Shown: positions 37,276 through 45,661 of the stretch, piece by piece
Numbering within the stretch: position 1 is the stretch's first letter
Layout of the letters: each line of letters begins with the position of its first letter
From: Polynucleobacter campilacus
Lineage (GTDB): Bacteria > Pseudomonadota > Gammaproteobacteria > Burkholderiales > Burkholderiaceae
Length of the DNA: 64,000 nt
NCBI RefSeq assembly: GCF_002206625.1
Contig: NZ_NGUP01000001.1
Coordinates: 1 to 64,000 of the forward strand
Direction: 5' to 3'
Notes under the pieces: model-generated
Told to the model about the DNA's origin: nothing
The model's database searches: none
The model's input: only the letters and a program-made list of their open reading frames with translations
Program-made: the position numbers and the translations under genes

Positions 37276-39441
37276 ATGAATCACAGATTGATTTTTAGTC
37301 GGCATGCTATTGCACTCTGCCTTGTATCTCAAGCAGTAATGACTTGGGCGCAAATTGCGCCACCACCAAACTACGATCAAAAGCTTGGCGATGTAGTGGT
37401 CAATGCAACCCGTTCAGATACTCCTCTAGATCAAATGTCGCTCAATACAACCATTCTGACTAAAGAAGTGTTGGAATCATCGCCTGAGCAAACTATTGAT
37501 CAAGTACTCAAAAATGTACCGGGTGTCTTTTTAAATGATGTGCCTTACTATCAAAAAGATCCAACGGGTCAAAGTATTAACGTTCGTGGTTTAGGCTACG
37601 GCCGCACTCTGGTGCTGATCGATGGCTTGCCAGCCAATGATGCCTTCTATGGAACAGTCCAATGGAATTTGGTTCCCATGTCTTCCATTGAGTCAGTAGA
37701 GTTTGTGCGGGGTGGCGTTTCGAGTTTGTATGGCAACTATGGCATGGGCGGTGTCATTAATATCAACACAAAGACACCCAAAAATAGCTCGCAAGAAGTA
37801 TCTGCCAGTACCGGATCTTTCTCCACAGGTAATGTGGCTGCTTCAAAAGATCTGATTGTTTCAGATTCAATGCAAATGCGCTTTTCTGCCGACTACTTCT
37901 CCAGCGAAGGGTTTCAGAACTACGCAACGATTTCTCCAGCATCACCTAGCAATATCAAAAATGGCATGGGTACCGATGCGGTTAAGAATTCCAATGTTCG
38001 TCTCCAAAATTATTTTAAGCCTACCCAAGATACCAATGCATTCTTTCGCGTGGGTTACAGCACAATGGCAGACCTCAGTAATAACTACGCCATTGCCCCC
38101 AATTTGATTCAGACGGCAGATGTAGCGGGTGGATCTACTACTAATTTAGACGTCAATAAAAAAGTGCAGGTGAACGTCTATTATCAGAACACCAACTTTT
38201 ATAAGCAAACTGCCAATAATTTGACTGCAGCACCCTATAAGCCTTATATCAATGCTAATTACACTGACCCCTATTCCACTACTGGGGCATCGGCCCAATA
38301 CACACATGATTTGAAAGTCGCTGGAGTAGATCAATACATTATTGGCATCGATGCCAGAAACATCTCCGCATCCAATAAAACGAATAATCTAAGTACTGCA
38401 GGGGCTGTGAGCTCTGTGAGTTATGCACAAGGCCAGCAAAATTTTTATGGTCTTCTAGGTCAAATCAAATCGAGCGCTAGCGCTATTCCGCTTGAAGCTA
38501 CTCTGGGTGCTCGGGTGGATGCTTGGAATAGTCAAACTCCAAACTCTTATAACGCCGGCGCCAATGGATCAAATCCAGTCTATCAAGGCATTCCAAATCA
38601 GAATAAAACCCAGCTCAGCCCAACTTTAGGCTTGTTATATAAAGCAAATAAAAATTGGGATTTGCGGAGCGCTGCTTATCAAGCCTTTCATGCACCTAGT
38701 ATGAATAACACTTTACGAAGTTACGGTAATTCTGTAAGTGGCTACTCTTTAGCGAATCCTAATTTAACGCCAGAAACTATGACAGGTTATGAAGTGGGAA
38801 CAGACTACCGCTGGAAGAGTGGCTTTGCGCAGTTAACTGCTTTTAATAACTATATTCAGAATGCAATTGCTAGTTACAAAATTACCACTGCCAATTGGGC
38901 TACTGCCAGCAGCCTTTGTAGTACGTCCGGCTTGTCAGGTTGCTCTGCAACGAGTTCAACTTCTGGATACACCAATGTCAGTTACTTTACTAACCAACAA
39001 AATCTACAGAGTCGCGGAATTGAGTTGCAATACCACCATGATCTGAATGCACAATGGGCTGTAGACGGCGGTTACTCCTATACACGTACTGTGCTGACTT
39101 GGACTGCAACCACTGACCCTATTAATACCCAAGTAGGCGGCGTTCCGATGAATATGGCAAATGCTGCTATTACTTATTACCCAGTACCGCAGGCAAGCCT
39201 GACAACAACCGTGCGTTATGTGGGCAACTCTTGGATGGCTACTGGCACATTGCCTGTACCTGCTTACGCAGTAATTGGCTTAAAAGCTAATTATCAAGTG
39301 ACGCCTCAAGCTGCGGTGTTTGCTTCTGTGGTGAACTTATTGAATCGACAATACGTCACCTTCAATATCGCTTCACAGGCAACGGCTTATCAGGCAGGTA
39401 TGCCACAGGCGATCACGGTTGGCGCCCGAATTACCTTTTAA
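37276..39441 (+). CDS. TonB-dependent outer-membrane receptor
   Basis: 721 residues. The signal peptide ends TWAQ near residue 25, and a TonB-box-like stretch LGDVVVNATR follows near 37. The plug domain includes LKNVPGVFLND, NVRGLGYGRTLVLIDG and SSIESVEFVRGGVSSLYG near 135-150. The 22-strand barrel ends in an aromatic terminal residue (ITVGARITF). The substrate is unknown. Downstream is a PQQ-type dehydrogenase lipoprotein and a cytochrome c, so a link to sugar or alcohol uptake is possible but unproven. Confidence 0.92.
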   Translation: MNHRLIFSRHAIALCLVSQAVMTWAQIAPPPNYDQKLGDVVVNATRSDTPLDQMSLNTTILTKEVLESSPEQTIDQVLKNVPGVFLNDVPYYQKDPTGQSINVRGLGYGRTLVLIDGLPANDAFYGTVQWNLVPMSSIESVEFVRGGVSSLYGNYGMGGVININTKTPKNSSQEVSASTGSFSTGNVAASKDLIVSDSMQMRFSADYFSSEGFQNYATISPASPSNIKNGMGTDAVKNSNVRLQNYFKPTQDTNAFFRVGYSTMADLSNNYAIAPNLIQTADVAGGSTTNLDVNKKVQVNVYYQNTNFYKQTANNLTAAPYKPYINANYTDPYSTTGASAQYTHDLKVAGVDQYIIGIDARNISASNKTNNLSTAGAVSSVSYAQGQQNFYGLLGQIKSSASAIPLEATLGARVDAWNSQTPNSYNAGANGSNPVYQGIPNQNKTQLSPTLGLLYKANKNWDLRSAAYQAFHAPSMNNTLRSYGNSVSGYSLANPNLTPETMTGYEVGTDYRWKSGFAQLTAFNNYIQNAIASYKITTANWATASSLCSTSGLSGCSATSSTSGYTNVSYFTNQQNLQSRGIELQYHHDLNAQWAVDGGYSYTRTVLTWTATTDPINTQVGGVPMNMANAAITYYPVPQASLTTTVRYVGNSWMATGTLPVPAYAVIGLKANYQVTPQAAVFASVVNLLNRQYVTFNIASQATAYQAGMPQAITVGARITF

Positions 39442-39555
39442 ACACACCCAATATAGGGCATTACCCTAATTAAATGGTCTAGCTCCCTGGGCAAAAGAAT
39501 GATTAAATAAGCGTTGAAGTCAAAATAAATACTATGAAATACGGGAGAAATTGAA

Positions 39556-40830
39556 ATGAAAGCCATGAATCAGCCGGTGATGAATAAGCTCATCCCATTG
39601 GCCACTGCATTATTAGCATGCTTAGTAATGGGTTTGCAGGGTTGCTCTACTGCGACAACTCCTGTTGCTGAGGCTCCTAAGCCAGCAGCAGCACCAGCGC
39701 CAGCACCTGCTTGGAAGCAAGGCATGGGCGCAGATATGTCGACCTCGAAGTTAGCGCCGATACCAGGTAAGTTGACTGTCACTCCAGCTAATGAAATTCC
39801 GCTGAACACTTTGAAATTACCTCCTGGTTTTAAGATTGAAGTCTATGCAAGTGGTATCCCAGGTGCACGCGAAATGGCGATGGGCGATAACGGCAAGATT
39901 TATATCGGTACCCGTGCAATTGGCCGTGTTTATGAAGTGAGTGACAACGGCAAAGAGCGTACTAGTCGCGTAGTGGTTGATAAATTAGTTCAACCTGCTG
40001 GCGTCGCTTACAAAAATGGATCTCTGTATGTCATGGCGATTGATAAAGTCTTGCGCTACGACGGCATTAGCAAAAATCCCAATGTGGCACCTGTAGATAT
40101 GACCTCTAAGTTCAATCTGCCACCAGAGCAACACCATAACTGGAAATATCTTGCCTTTGGTCCTGATGGCAAGTTGTATGTGCCTTTTGGAGCGCCTTGC
40201 AATATTTGCGAACTTCCAACTCCTGAATATGCTCAGCTTCGTCGCTACAACTCAGATGGTTCAGGAATGGAAGTCTTAGCAACCGGCATTCGAAATACAC
40301 TAGGCTTTGACTGGCATCCAGTGACTAAGCAAATCTGGTTTACAAATCATGGGCGTGACTGGATGGGTGATGACAAGCCTAATGACACTCTGAACATCCT
40401 CACCAAAAAAGGTGAAAACTTTGGCTTTCCTTATTGCCATGAAGGCAATATGCCTGATGACAAGATCACCAAGGCAAATCCTTGTGAGGGCGTGACCAAG
40501 CCGATTGCTTTATTGGGTCCTCATGCTGCTGCAATGGGTCTCACGTTTTATACCGGCAATATGTTCCCAGCGGAATATAAAAACGTGGCTTTCATAGCAC
40601 GTAAAGGCTCATGGAATCGCAATATCAAGACAGGTTATGACGTGGTTACTGTGAAAGCAGATGCAAATGGCAAAAATGCCAAGATCACTCCTTTCATAAC
40701 CGGTTTTATGAACTCTGCTGATCAATCATTCTGGGGACGTCCTACCTACTTTATGCAAATGCCTGATGGATCGATGTTGCTTACAGATGAACAGTTGGGC
40801 GCAATCTACAGAATTACTTACAAGAAATAA
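39556..40830 (+). CDS. PQQ-dependent sugar dehydrogenase-like (sorbosone dehydrogenase family) lipoprotein
   Basis: 424 residues. A lipoprotein signal ends in LQGC near residue 30, followed by an Ala/Pro-rich linker. The six-bladed propeller has PPGFKIEVYASGIPGAREMAMGDNGKIYIGTRA, AFGPDGKLYVPFGAPCN, GIRNTLGFDWHPVTKQIWFTNHGRDWMGDD, and MPDGSMLLTDEQLGAIYRI at the end, typical of the GDH-B/sorbosone dehydrogenase group. It probably oxidises a sugar or alcohol at the envelope and passes electrons to the cytochrome c encoded 27 bp downstream. Confidence 0.85.
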   Translation: MKAMNQPVMNKLIPLATALLACLVMGLQGCSTATTPVAEAPKPAAAPAPAPAWKQGMGADMSTSKLAPIPGKLTVTPANEIPLNTLKLPPGFKIEVYASGIPGAREMAMGDNGKIYIGTRAIGRVYEVSDNGKERTSRVVVDKLVQPAGVAYKNGSLYVMAIDKVLRYDGISKNPNVAPVDMTSKFNLPPEQHHNWKYLAFGPDGKLYVPFGAPCNICELPTPEYAQLRRYNSDGSGMEVLATGIRNTLGFDWHPVTKQIWFTNHGRDWMGDDKPNDTLNILTKKGENFGFPYCHEGNMPDDKITKANPCEGVTKPIALLGPHAAAMGLTFYTGNMFPAEYKNVAFIARKGSWNRNIKTGYDVVTVKADANGKNAKITPFITGFMNSADQSFWGRPTYFMQMPDGSMLLTDEQLGAIYRITYKK

Positions 40831-40857
40831 GTATTGGTATAGCAAGCATTGGCTTTA

Positions 40858-41436
40858 ATGAGATTGGTAAAAATAGCGGCGTTACTCTCGGGTATTTGTT
40901 TCTCGATAGTTGCGCCGCTTTCTTATGCTCAGGACATGAGCGCCAAATTAGTAGTTTGTGGTGCTTGCCACGGTTCCGATGGCAATTCAAGTATGGCGGG
41001 TTCACCCTCTTTAGCAGGGCAACCTAAAATATTTCTTGAAAACAATCTGATTATGATTCGCGAAGGTATTCGGGATATTCCAGTCATGAAGGGTCAGCTA
41101 GATGGATTGAGTGACCCACAAATCATTGCTTTGGCAAAGTTTTACTCTGCACAGGCTTTAAAGCCAGCAACTGGCAAGCGGGATGAAGTGCTTTATGAGA
41201 GAGGGCAACTGCTTTCAAAACAAGCACTCTGTGGAACCTGTCACTTGCCTGATTATGTGGGTCGTGAGCAAATGCCTAGGCTAGCTGGGCAGCGTGAGGA
41301 TTACTTACTCCATAGCATGCGTCAATTTAGAAATAATCAAGCCACTGGGCGCGATACGATTATGGCAGCCTCTTTATATGGTATGAATGATGATGATCTG
41401 AGGGCTATCGCGCAGTACTTATCCCAATTAAAATAA
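40858..41436 (+). CDS. Di-heme cytochrome c (c4-like)
   Basis: 192 residues from ATG; a TTG three codons upstream is possible. The signal peptide ends LSYAQ near residue 24. Two heme-binding CxxCH sites (CGACH near 37, CGTCH near 128) define two class I domains, with distal Met candidates in SMAGSPSLAG and AASLYGMND. It most likely accepts electrons from the PQQ-type dehydrogenase immediately upstream and passes them to a terminal oxidase. Confidence 0.9.
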   Translation: MRLVKIAALLSGICFSIVAPLSYAQDMSAKLVVCGACHGSDGNSSMAGSPSLAGQPKIFLENNLIMIREGIRDIPVMKGQLDGLSDPQIIALAKFYSAQALKPATGKRDEVLYERGQLLSKQALCGTCHLPDYVGREQMPRLAGQREDYLLHSMRQFRNNQATGRDTIMAASLYGMNDDDLRAIAQYLSQLK

Positions 41437-41456
41437 GGTTTTAATAGAGCACTTCA

Positions 41457-42524
41457 TTGCAAGCAAAAAACCAATTTTTAATGATTGATTCTTTAAAGGT
41501 CTTTGCAGCCCTTTTAATTATTCTTCACCATTTATCTAGCTACGGGCAAATTGCGCAGGACGCAGGCACAGTATTACCAAGACTCATGACTTGGCTCTTT
41601 GAGTATGGTCGTTATGCAGTACAAATCTTTTTGGTGATGGCGGGTTATTTGGCTGCCCAGTCATTGACGCGCTATGCCAATGTGAAATTTAGCGCTAATG
41701 GGCTGCTTAAAGTCATCCTCAATCGTTATTTGCGTCTCTTTGCTCCCTATACCGCCGCATTAATCTTGACAATCGCTTGTGCTTACATAGCCCGGTTTTG
41801 GGTCAATGATGAATTTGTTGGGGAAACGGAGACTCTCTCACAATTTTTAGCCCATCTCTTTTTTATTCAGGGGATCTTGGGGTTAGATTCTATTTCGGCA
41901 GGCGCTTGGTATATCGCCATTGATTGGCAGCTGTATTCTGTCTTAGCAATCTTGCTCATTTCTTTTCCAGGATATCAAGCAGTGATCTGGGTGATCAGCG
42001 CCTTAGCAGTAGCTTCACTCTTATTCTTTAATCGCTCAGGACTTTATGAGGCTTACTTCATTTATTTCATTGGCTCTTATGGTTTAGGTGTCTTAGCCTA
42101 CTTAGGCAAGTGCTTTGATAACCAGAGTGTGAACCGCTTGGCCAAGATTGCACTAGTACTGATCGGACTCATCATTGCTATTTCTTCGTTTCAGGAAATC
42201 TGGCTCAGAAACTTCTTAGCTTGGTTTGTGGCGATCGCATTGCTATTGTGGGGACATAAAACATATCCCCTGATGGAGGGTAGTGGGAACAGTCCAATGC
42301 TTAAAGTCATTGCTTGGGGAAGTCAGCGTTCTTATTGTGCGTTTCTGATTCACTTTGCATTGATCTTGCTCGCCAACACACTGTACATTGCAACTGGCAT
42401 GCACGCACATGAAAGCGGGGTGCTGGCAATTGCTTTAATGCTAGGAGTGGTGGCTTGCAGTACGATTGCTGCAAATTATTTATATCGCTGGATTGAAGTG
42501 CCAGCACTGAGGTTGAAGATCTAA
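41457..42524 (+). CDS. Acyltransferase 3 (OafA/YrhL-like) membrane protein
   Basis: 355 residues, about ten membrane helices. It starts with MIDSLKVFAALLIILHHLSSYGQ, carrying the conserved His-His of the family, and RYLRLFAPYTAALIL near residue 90. AGAWYIAIDWQLYSV near 148 matches the W-x-x-E/D region. Members transfer acetyl or other acyl groups to glycans or lipids. The start is TTG at 41457; no ATG lies close in frame before residue 9. It is 20 bp after the cytochrome gene but functionally unrelated in appearance. Confidence 0.82.
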   Translation: MQAKNQFLMIDSLKVFAALLIILHHLSSYGQIAQDAGTVLPRLMTWLFEYGRYAVQIFLVMAGYLAAQSLTRYANVKFSANGLLKVILNRYLRLFAPYTAALILTIACAYIARFWVNDEFVGETETLSQFLAHLFFIQGILGLDSISAGAWYIAIDWQLYSVLAILLISFPGYQAVIWVISALAVASLLFFNRSGLYEAYFIYFIGSYGLGVLAYLGKCFDNQSVNRLAKIALVLIGLIIAISSFQEIWLRNFLAWFVAIALLLWGHKTYPLMEGSGNSPMLKVIAWGSQRSYCAFLIHFALILLANTLYIATGMHAHESGVLAIALMLGVVACSTIAANYLYRWIEVPALRLKI

Positions 42525-42561
42525 GCCTCATTTTTTTGACTCATAAATTTTGAAGGCTATT

Positions 42562-42589
42562 TTTACTTCTAAATAAATTGGTGTATAGT
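42562..42589 (+). promoter_or_regulatory. Putative sigma-70 promoter of a small RNA
   Basis: TTTACT (42562-42567), 16-bp spacer, TATAGT (42584-42589). It predicts a start near 42596, with no plus-strand gene downstream before a terminator at 42642-42674. Confidence 0.6.
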
Positions 42590-42595
42590 TAAACA

Positions 42596-42674
42596 CACGG
42601 CTCACCCTATAACCGTTCGTAATTACGAATGCTTTTAGGGCGACAGGCCACCTTCGGGTGGCTTTGTCTTTTTT
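42596..42674 (+). ncRNA. Candidate ~79-nt small RNA with two hairpins
   Basis: Between the acyltransferase and the convergent darP gene lies a self-contained unit. It has a good sigma-70 promoter, a first hairpin with outer arms CCCTA/TAGGG enclosing the perfect palindrome TTCGTAATTACGAA, and then a GCCACC-TTCG-GGTGGC terminator hairpin with a T-run. The UUCG tetraloop and compensating outer GACA/TGTC pairs make the terminal stem very stable. No coding frame fits. Ends are predicted only. Confidence 0.6.
42642..42674 (+). terminator. Rho-independent terminator with UUCG loop
   Basis: GCCACC (42647-42652), TTCG loop, GGTGGC (42657-42662), extended by GACA (42642-42645) pairing with TGTC (42665-42668), then six T bases at 42669-42674. 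Confidence 0.88.
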
Positions 42675-42717
42675 AGGATGTTGAAATTATTATGTCTGAA
42701 TCTTGGTAAGCAATCTC

Positions 42718-43245
42718 TTAGAGACCCATATCCTTTAGAACACGAAAGATCTCGCGATAAGCCTTAGGCGGCTTGTTCAGTTCTTTTTCTCTACGGGCAT
42801 TGCGAATGAGTGTGCGCATATTCTGAATATCCATATCGGGATATTGCTCAATCATTTTGGTGAAGGCTTCGTCATTGGCAATGAGTCTATCGCGATAGCT
42901 TTCTAAAAAATGTAGCTTGGCAGTCTCTGCCTTGCTAACGCCCTGAATCGCATCTAGGCGTTTCTGAATAGCATCTAGTTCTTCTACATCTAAAAAACGC
43001 ATGAGCTTGCCAAGGTATTGCTTATGGCGGCGAATCGCTTCAAAACTCTTGATTTGGTTAGTTTCTGCAATCGCTACTTTGATGGCCTCATCTAAAGGGA
43101 TGGTTTTGAGAGCATCGCTACTTAAAGCTGCCAATACTTCCGCCAATTTCTGGCGTTCGGTCATTTGGCGCTTAAGCTCAGACTTGCTGGGCCCTTCATC
43201 GGCCTCAACAAGCTTGGGTGTGCGATTCTTCTCATTAATGTGCAT
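42718..43245 (-). CDS. darP: Ribosome biogenesis factor DarP (YjgA, DUF615)
   Basis: 175 residues, highly charged and helical, matching the DUF615/YjgA family: PSKSELKRQMTERQKLAEVLAALSSDALKTIPLDEAI near residues 19-55, IRRHKQYLGKLMR near 78, and NMRTLIRNARREKELNKPPKAYREIFRVLKD at the end. DarP assists late 50S subunit maturation. The length is typical. Nothing in its immediate context is functionally linked. Confidence 0.92.
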   Translation of the reverse strand: MHINEKNRTPKLVEADEGPSKSELKRQMTERQKLAEVLAALSSDALKTIPLDEAIKVAIAETNQIKSFEAIRRHKQYLGKLMRFLDVEELDAIQKRLDAIQGVSKAETAKLHFLESYRDRLIANDEAFTKMIEQYPDMDIQNMRTLIRNARREKELNKPPKAYREIFRVLKDMGL

Positions 43246-43276
43246 GTCCTCATTTTAGACGGGTATTGGACTTTAA

Positions 43277-43594
43277 TTACTCTTTGTTGATTTTCTGCTT
43301 TAGTAGTTTCAGATCGGCGCTAGAAAATAGCTGGCTTCTTCCAATGATTGATGTGGGCTTTAATCTACCCCCCTGAACATATCTGCGTAAGGTTGGAAGT
43401 GAGACCTCTAAAAATTCTGCAGCCTCTTCTGCTGAAAAGGTCGCATTTCTTAGATGCCCAAATACTTGCTCGTGCGTATATTCAGTTTCCTGGAAGGCGT
43501 TTATTGCAATTAAAGAGAAAAATTTAATACGCTCTTTTGACGGCATTCTTCGAACGTGAGCAAATAGATCCTCTGCACTCATGTATTGAGTCAT
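43277..43594 (-). CDS. Excisionase-type HTH antitoxin
   Basis: 105 residues. The C-terminal half holds a MerR/excisionase-like helix-turn-helix (SAEEAAEFLEVSLPTLRRYVQGGRLKP near residues 51-77), followed by IGRSQLFSSADLKLLKQ. The N-terminal half is probably the toxin-binding part. It lies 40 bp downstream of a RelE-type toxin on the same strand; toxin-first order recalls higBA. Presumed antitoxin and autorepressor. Confidence 0.8.
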   Translation of the reverse strand: MTQYMSAEDLFAHVRRMPSKERIKFFSLIAINAFQETEYTHEQVFGHLRNATFSAEEAAEFLEVSLPTLRRYVQGGRLKPTSIIGRSQLFSSADLKLLKQKINKE

Positions 43595-43634
43595 ATATAG
43601 ACCTCACTTTCTATATTGAAGTAGCTTGAAATTA

Positions 43635-43937
43635 TCATTTGAACCGGATAGATTTTTTTAATTGTGTATAAAAATTTTCATGGGGTCCGATTTGGGAAAA
43701 TTCAATCCAGGTTATTTCGGTGACACCTGCAAAATGATCAAATTGATAAGCCATCAAATACTCCTGTGTATTAAAGCGAAATTTATAAACAAACACTCCC
43801 TGGAGGTCACCATGCTTCTGTTGACCTATCCTGGGGTTATTACAAACTTCAGCAACCTTGATTTCAATTACTAACTGCAAAGGCTTAGAGGCCTTTTTTA
43901 CAAATTGGGCAAAAGCTTTTTTAAAGGTGGTTCTCAT
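43635..43937 (-). CDS. RelE/ParE-superfamily toxin
   Basis: 100 residues beginning MRTTFKKAFAQFVKKASKPLQLVIEIKVAEVCNNP. GDLQGVFVYKFRFNTQEYLMAYQFD lies near residues 43-68, the central sheet of RelE-like mRNA interferases and gyrase poisons. The C-terminus (GPHENFYTQLKK) matches the H-x-x-F-Y ending frequent in this group. It precedes its HTH antitoxin. The ATG directly abuts a 16-bp palindrome containing the -10 box. Confidence 0.82.
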   Translation of the reverse strand: MRTTFKKAFAQFVKKASKPLQLVIEIKVAEVCNNPRIGQQKHGDLQGVFVYKFRFNTQEYLMAYQFDHFAGVTEITWIEFSQIGPHENFYTQLKKSIRFK

Positions 43938-43972
43938 GATCTAATATTAGATCAAAATTGATTCTATAACAA
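43938..43972 (-). promoter_or_regulatory. Promoter and palindromic operator of the RelE-type module
   Basis: The perfect 16-bp palindrome GATCTAATATTAGATC (43938-43953) ends one base before the toxin ATG (43937). On the minus strand it contains a -10 TAATAT (43949-43944), 17 bp from a -35 TTGTTA (43972-43967). The predicted start site is at or next to the A of the ATG, implying a leaderless mRNA and repression by operator binding. Confidence 0.75.
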
Positions 43973-44035
43973 ATCAACAAAAGTAACAAGAAATACCTGA
44001 TTTTTAGTATTGGTAAATAATAGGTATAACAGCTC

Positions 44036-45661
44036 ATGACTCAAGCAAATACCTACGACTACATCATTATTGGGGCAGGCAGCGCCGGCTGTATGTTAGC
44101 CAAGCGTTTGACTGAGAACCCCCAGAAGAGAGTCTTACTGATTGAGGCCGGTAAGAGTGATAACTACATTTGGATTCATATTCCAGTGGGTTATCTGTAC
44201 TGTATTGACAATCCAAGGGCAGATTGGCGTTTTAAGACCGCTGCTGAAAAAGGCCTCAATGGCCGTTCATTAATCTATCCACGTGGCAGGGTTCTGGGTG
44301 GATGCTCTTCCATTAACGGTATGATCTATATGCGTGGCCAAGTGGGCGATTATGACTCTTGGGTGAATGCAACTGGGGATGATGCTTGGTCTTGGCAAAA
44401 TGCGCTAGCCCGTTACAAAAAGTTTGAGGATTACCATGGCGCTGCTAATGAGTGGCATGGCAAAGGTGGTGAGTGGACAGTATCTTTACAACGCTTGCGT
44501 TGGCCGATCATGGATAGGTTCAGAGAAGCTGCTGTAGAGGCTGGCATCCCTGCATTGGATGACTTTAATCGAGGCGATAACTTTGGTGTGGGCTACTTTG
44601 ATGTGAGTCAGCGCGCTGGTTGGCGATTAAATACTGCCAAAGCATTTTTAAAGGATGCAGCCAAACGCAGTAATCTGACCGTGATTACTGAGGCAATAGT
44701 CACTAAACTCAAAATTGATCCCGCTACCCACAATTGCTATGGAGTGGAGTATCGCAAGGATGACATTCTCAGCGAAGTCTTGTGCGCAATTGAACAGGGC
44801 GGTGAAGTGTTACTCAGCGCAGGCTCTATCGGCAGTGTGCAAATACTAGAGCGCTCTGGGATTGGCGCTGCTAGCCATCTTTCTGCTTTGGGCATCCCGG
44901 TGATTGCGGACTTACCAGGTGTTGGCGAGAATCTGCAAGATCATTTGCAACTGCGTATGGTTTACAAAGTCGATGGTATTAAGACTCTCAATACTAAAGC
45001 CAATTCTTGGTTTGGCAAGATGATGATTGGTTTTGAATATCTCTTCAAGCGCTCTGGACCGATGTCGATGGCGCCTTCCCAATTGGGCGCATTTGCCTAT
45101 AGCTCGCCAGCGCAAAAGAGTGCCAATGTGGAGTACCACGTACAGCCTTTATCACTTGAGAAGTTTGGTGAAGACTTGCATTCATTTAATGCCTTTACAG
45201 CCAGTGTTTGTAATTTACGCCCCACATCCCGTGGCAGCGTGCATATCAATTCCATTGACCCTGAAGCGCCCCCCGTCATTGCACCCAATTACTTGGCGAC
45301 GGAAGAGGATCGTAAGATTGCAGCTGAGTCATTGCGCCTCACTCGCAAGATTGTGCAAAGCCCAGCTCTTAAACCCTACTCGCCTCAAGAATTTAAACCT
45401 GGTGCGCAGTATCAAACTGATGCAGAGTTAATTAAAGCTGCCGGCAATATCGGAACAACCATTTTTCATCCAGTGGGTACTTGCAAGATGGGGCGCGTGG
45501 ATGATCCGATGGCAGTACTGGATTCTCAACTTCGAGTCAGAGGTATTCATCATCTACGGGTAGTCGATGCCTCTGCTATGCCGACTATCACTTCGGGTAA
45601 TACCGCCGCTCCAACCATGATGATTGCAGAGCGTGTGGCGGAGTTACTTACTGGTGAATAG
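44036..45661 (+). CDS. GMC-family FAD-dependent oxidoreductase (choline/alcohol dehydrogenase-like)
   Basis: 541 residues. The FAD-binding YDYIIIGAGSAGCMLAKRL is near residues 7-25 and the GMC signature PRGRVLGGCSSINGMIYMRGQ near 82-102. GVGENLQDHLQL is near 297, and the C-terminal HPVGTCKMG with RVVDASAMPTITSGNTAAPTMMIAERVAE near 500-530 carries the catalytic His. Members oxidise alcohols, choline or polyethylene glycol; the substrate here is unknown. No betaine genes are adjacent. It overlaps the EamA gene by 8 bp. Confidence 0.92.
   Translation: MTQANTYDYIIIGAGSAGCMLAKRLTENPQKRVLLIEAGKSDNYIWIHIPVGYLYCIDNPRADWRFKTAAEKGLNGRSLIYPRGRVLGGCSSINGMIYMRGQVGDYDSWVNATGDDAWSWQNALARYKKFEDYHGAANEWHGKGGEWTVSLQRLRWPIMDRFREAAVEAGIPALDDFNRGDNFGVGYFDVSQRAGWRLNTAKAFLKDAAKRSNLTVITEAIVTKLKIDPATHNCYGVEYRKDDILSEVLCAIEQGGEVLLSAGSIGSVQILERSGIGAASHLSALGIPVIADLPGVGENLQDHLQLRMVYKVDGIKTLNTKANSWFGKMMIGFEYLFKRSGPMSMAPSQLGAFAYSSPAQKSANVEYHVQPLSLEKFGEDLHSFNAFTASVCNLRPTSRGSVHINSIDPEAPPVIAPNYLATEEDRKIAAESLRLTRKIVQSPALKPYSPQEFKPGAQYQTDAELIKAAGNIGTTIFHPVGTCKMGRVDDPMAVLDSQLRVRGIHHLRVVDASAMPTITSGNTAAPTMMIAERVAELLTGE

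Noticed and set aside
43001..43258. Plus-strand frame over darP
   Set aside because: Antisense shadow of a clearly coding conserved gene.
45027..45431. Long plus-strand frame inside the GMC oxidoreductase
   Set aside because: Alternative frame of a well-supported gene, without domain similarity.
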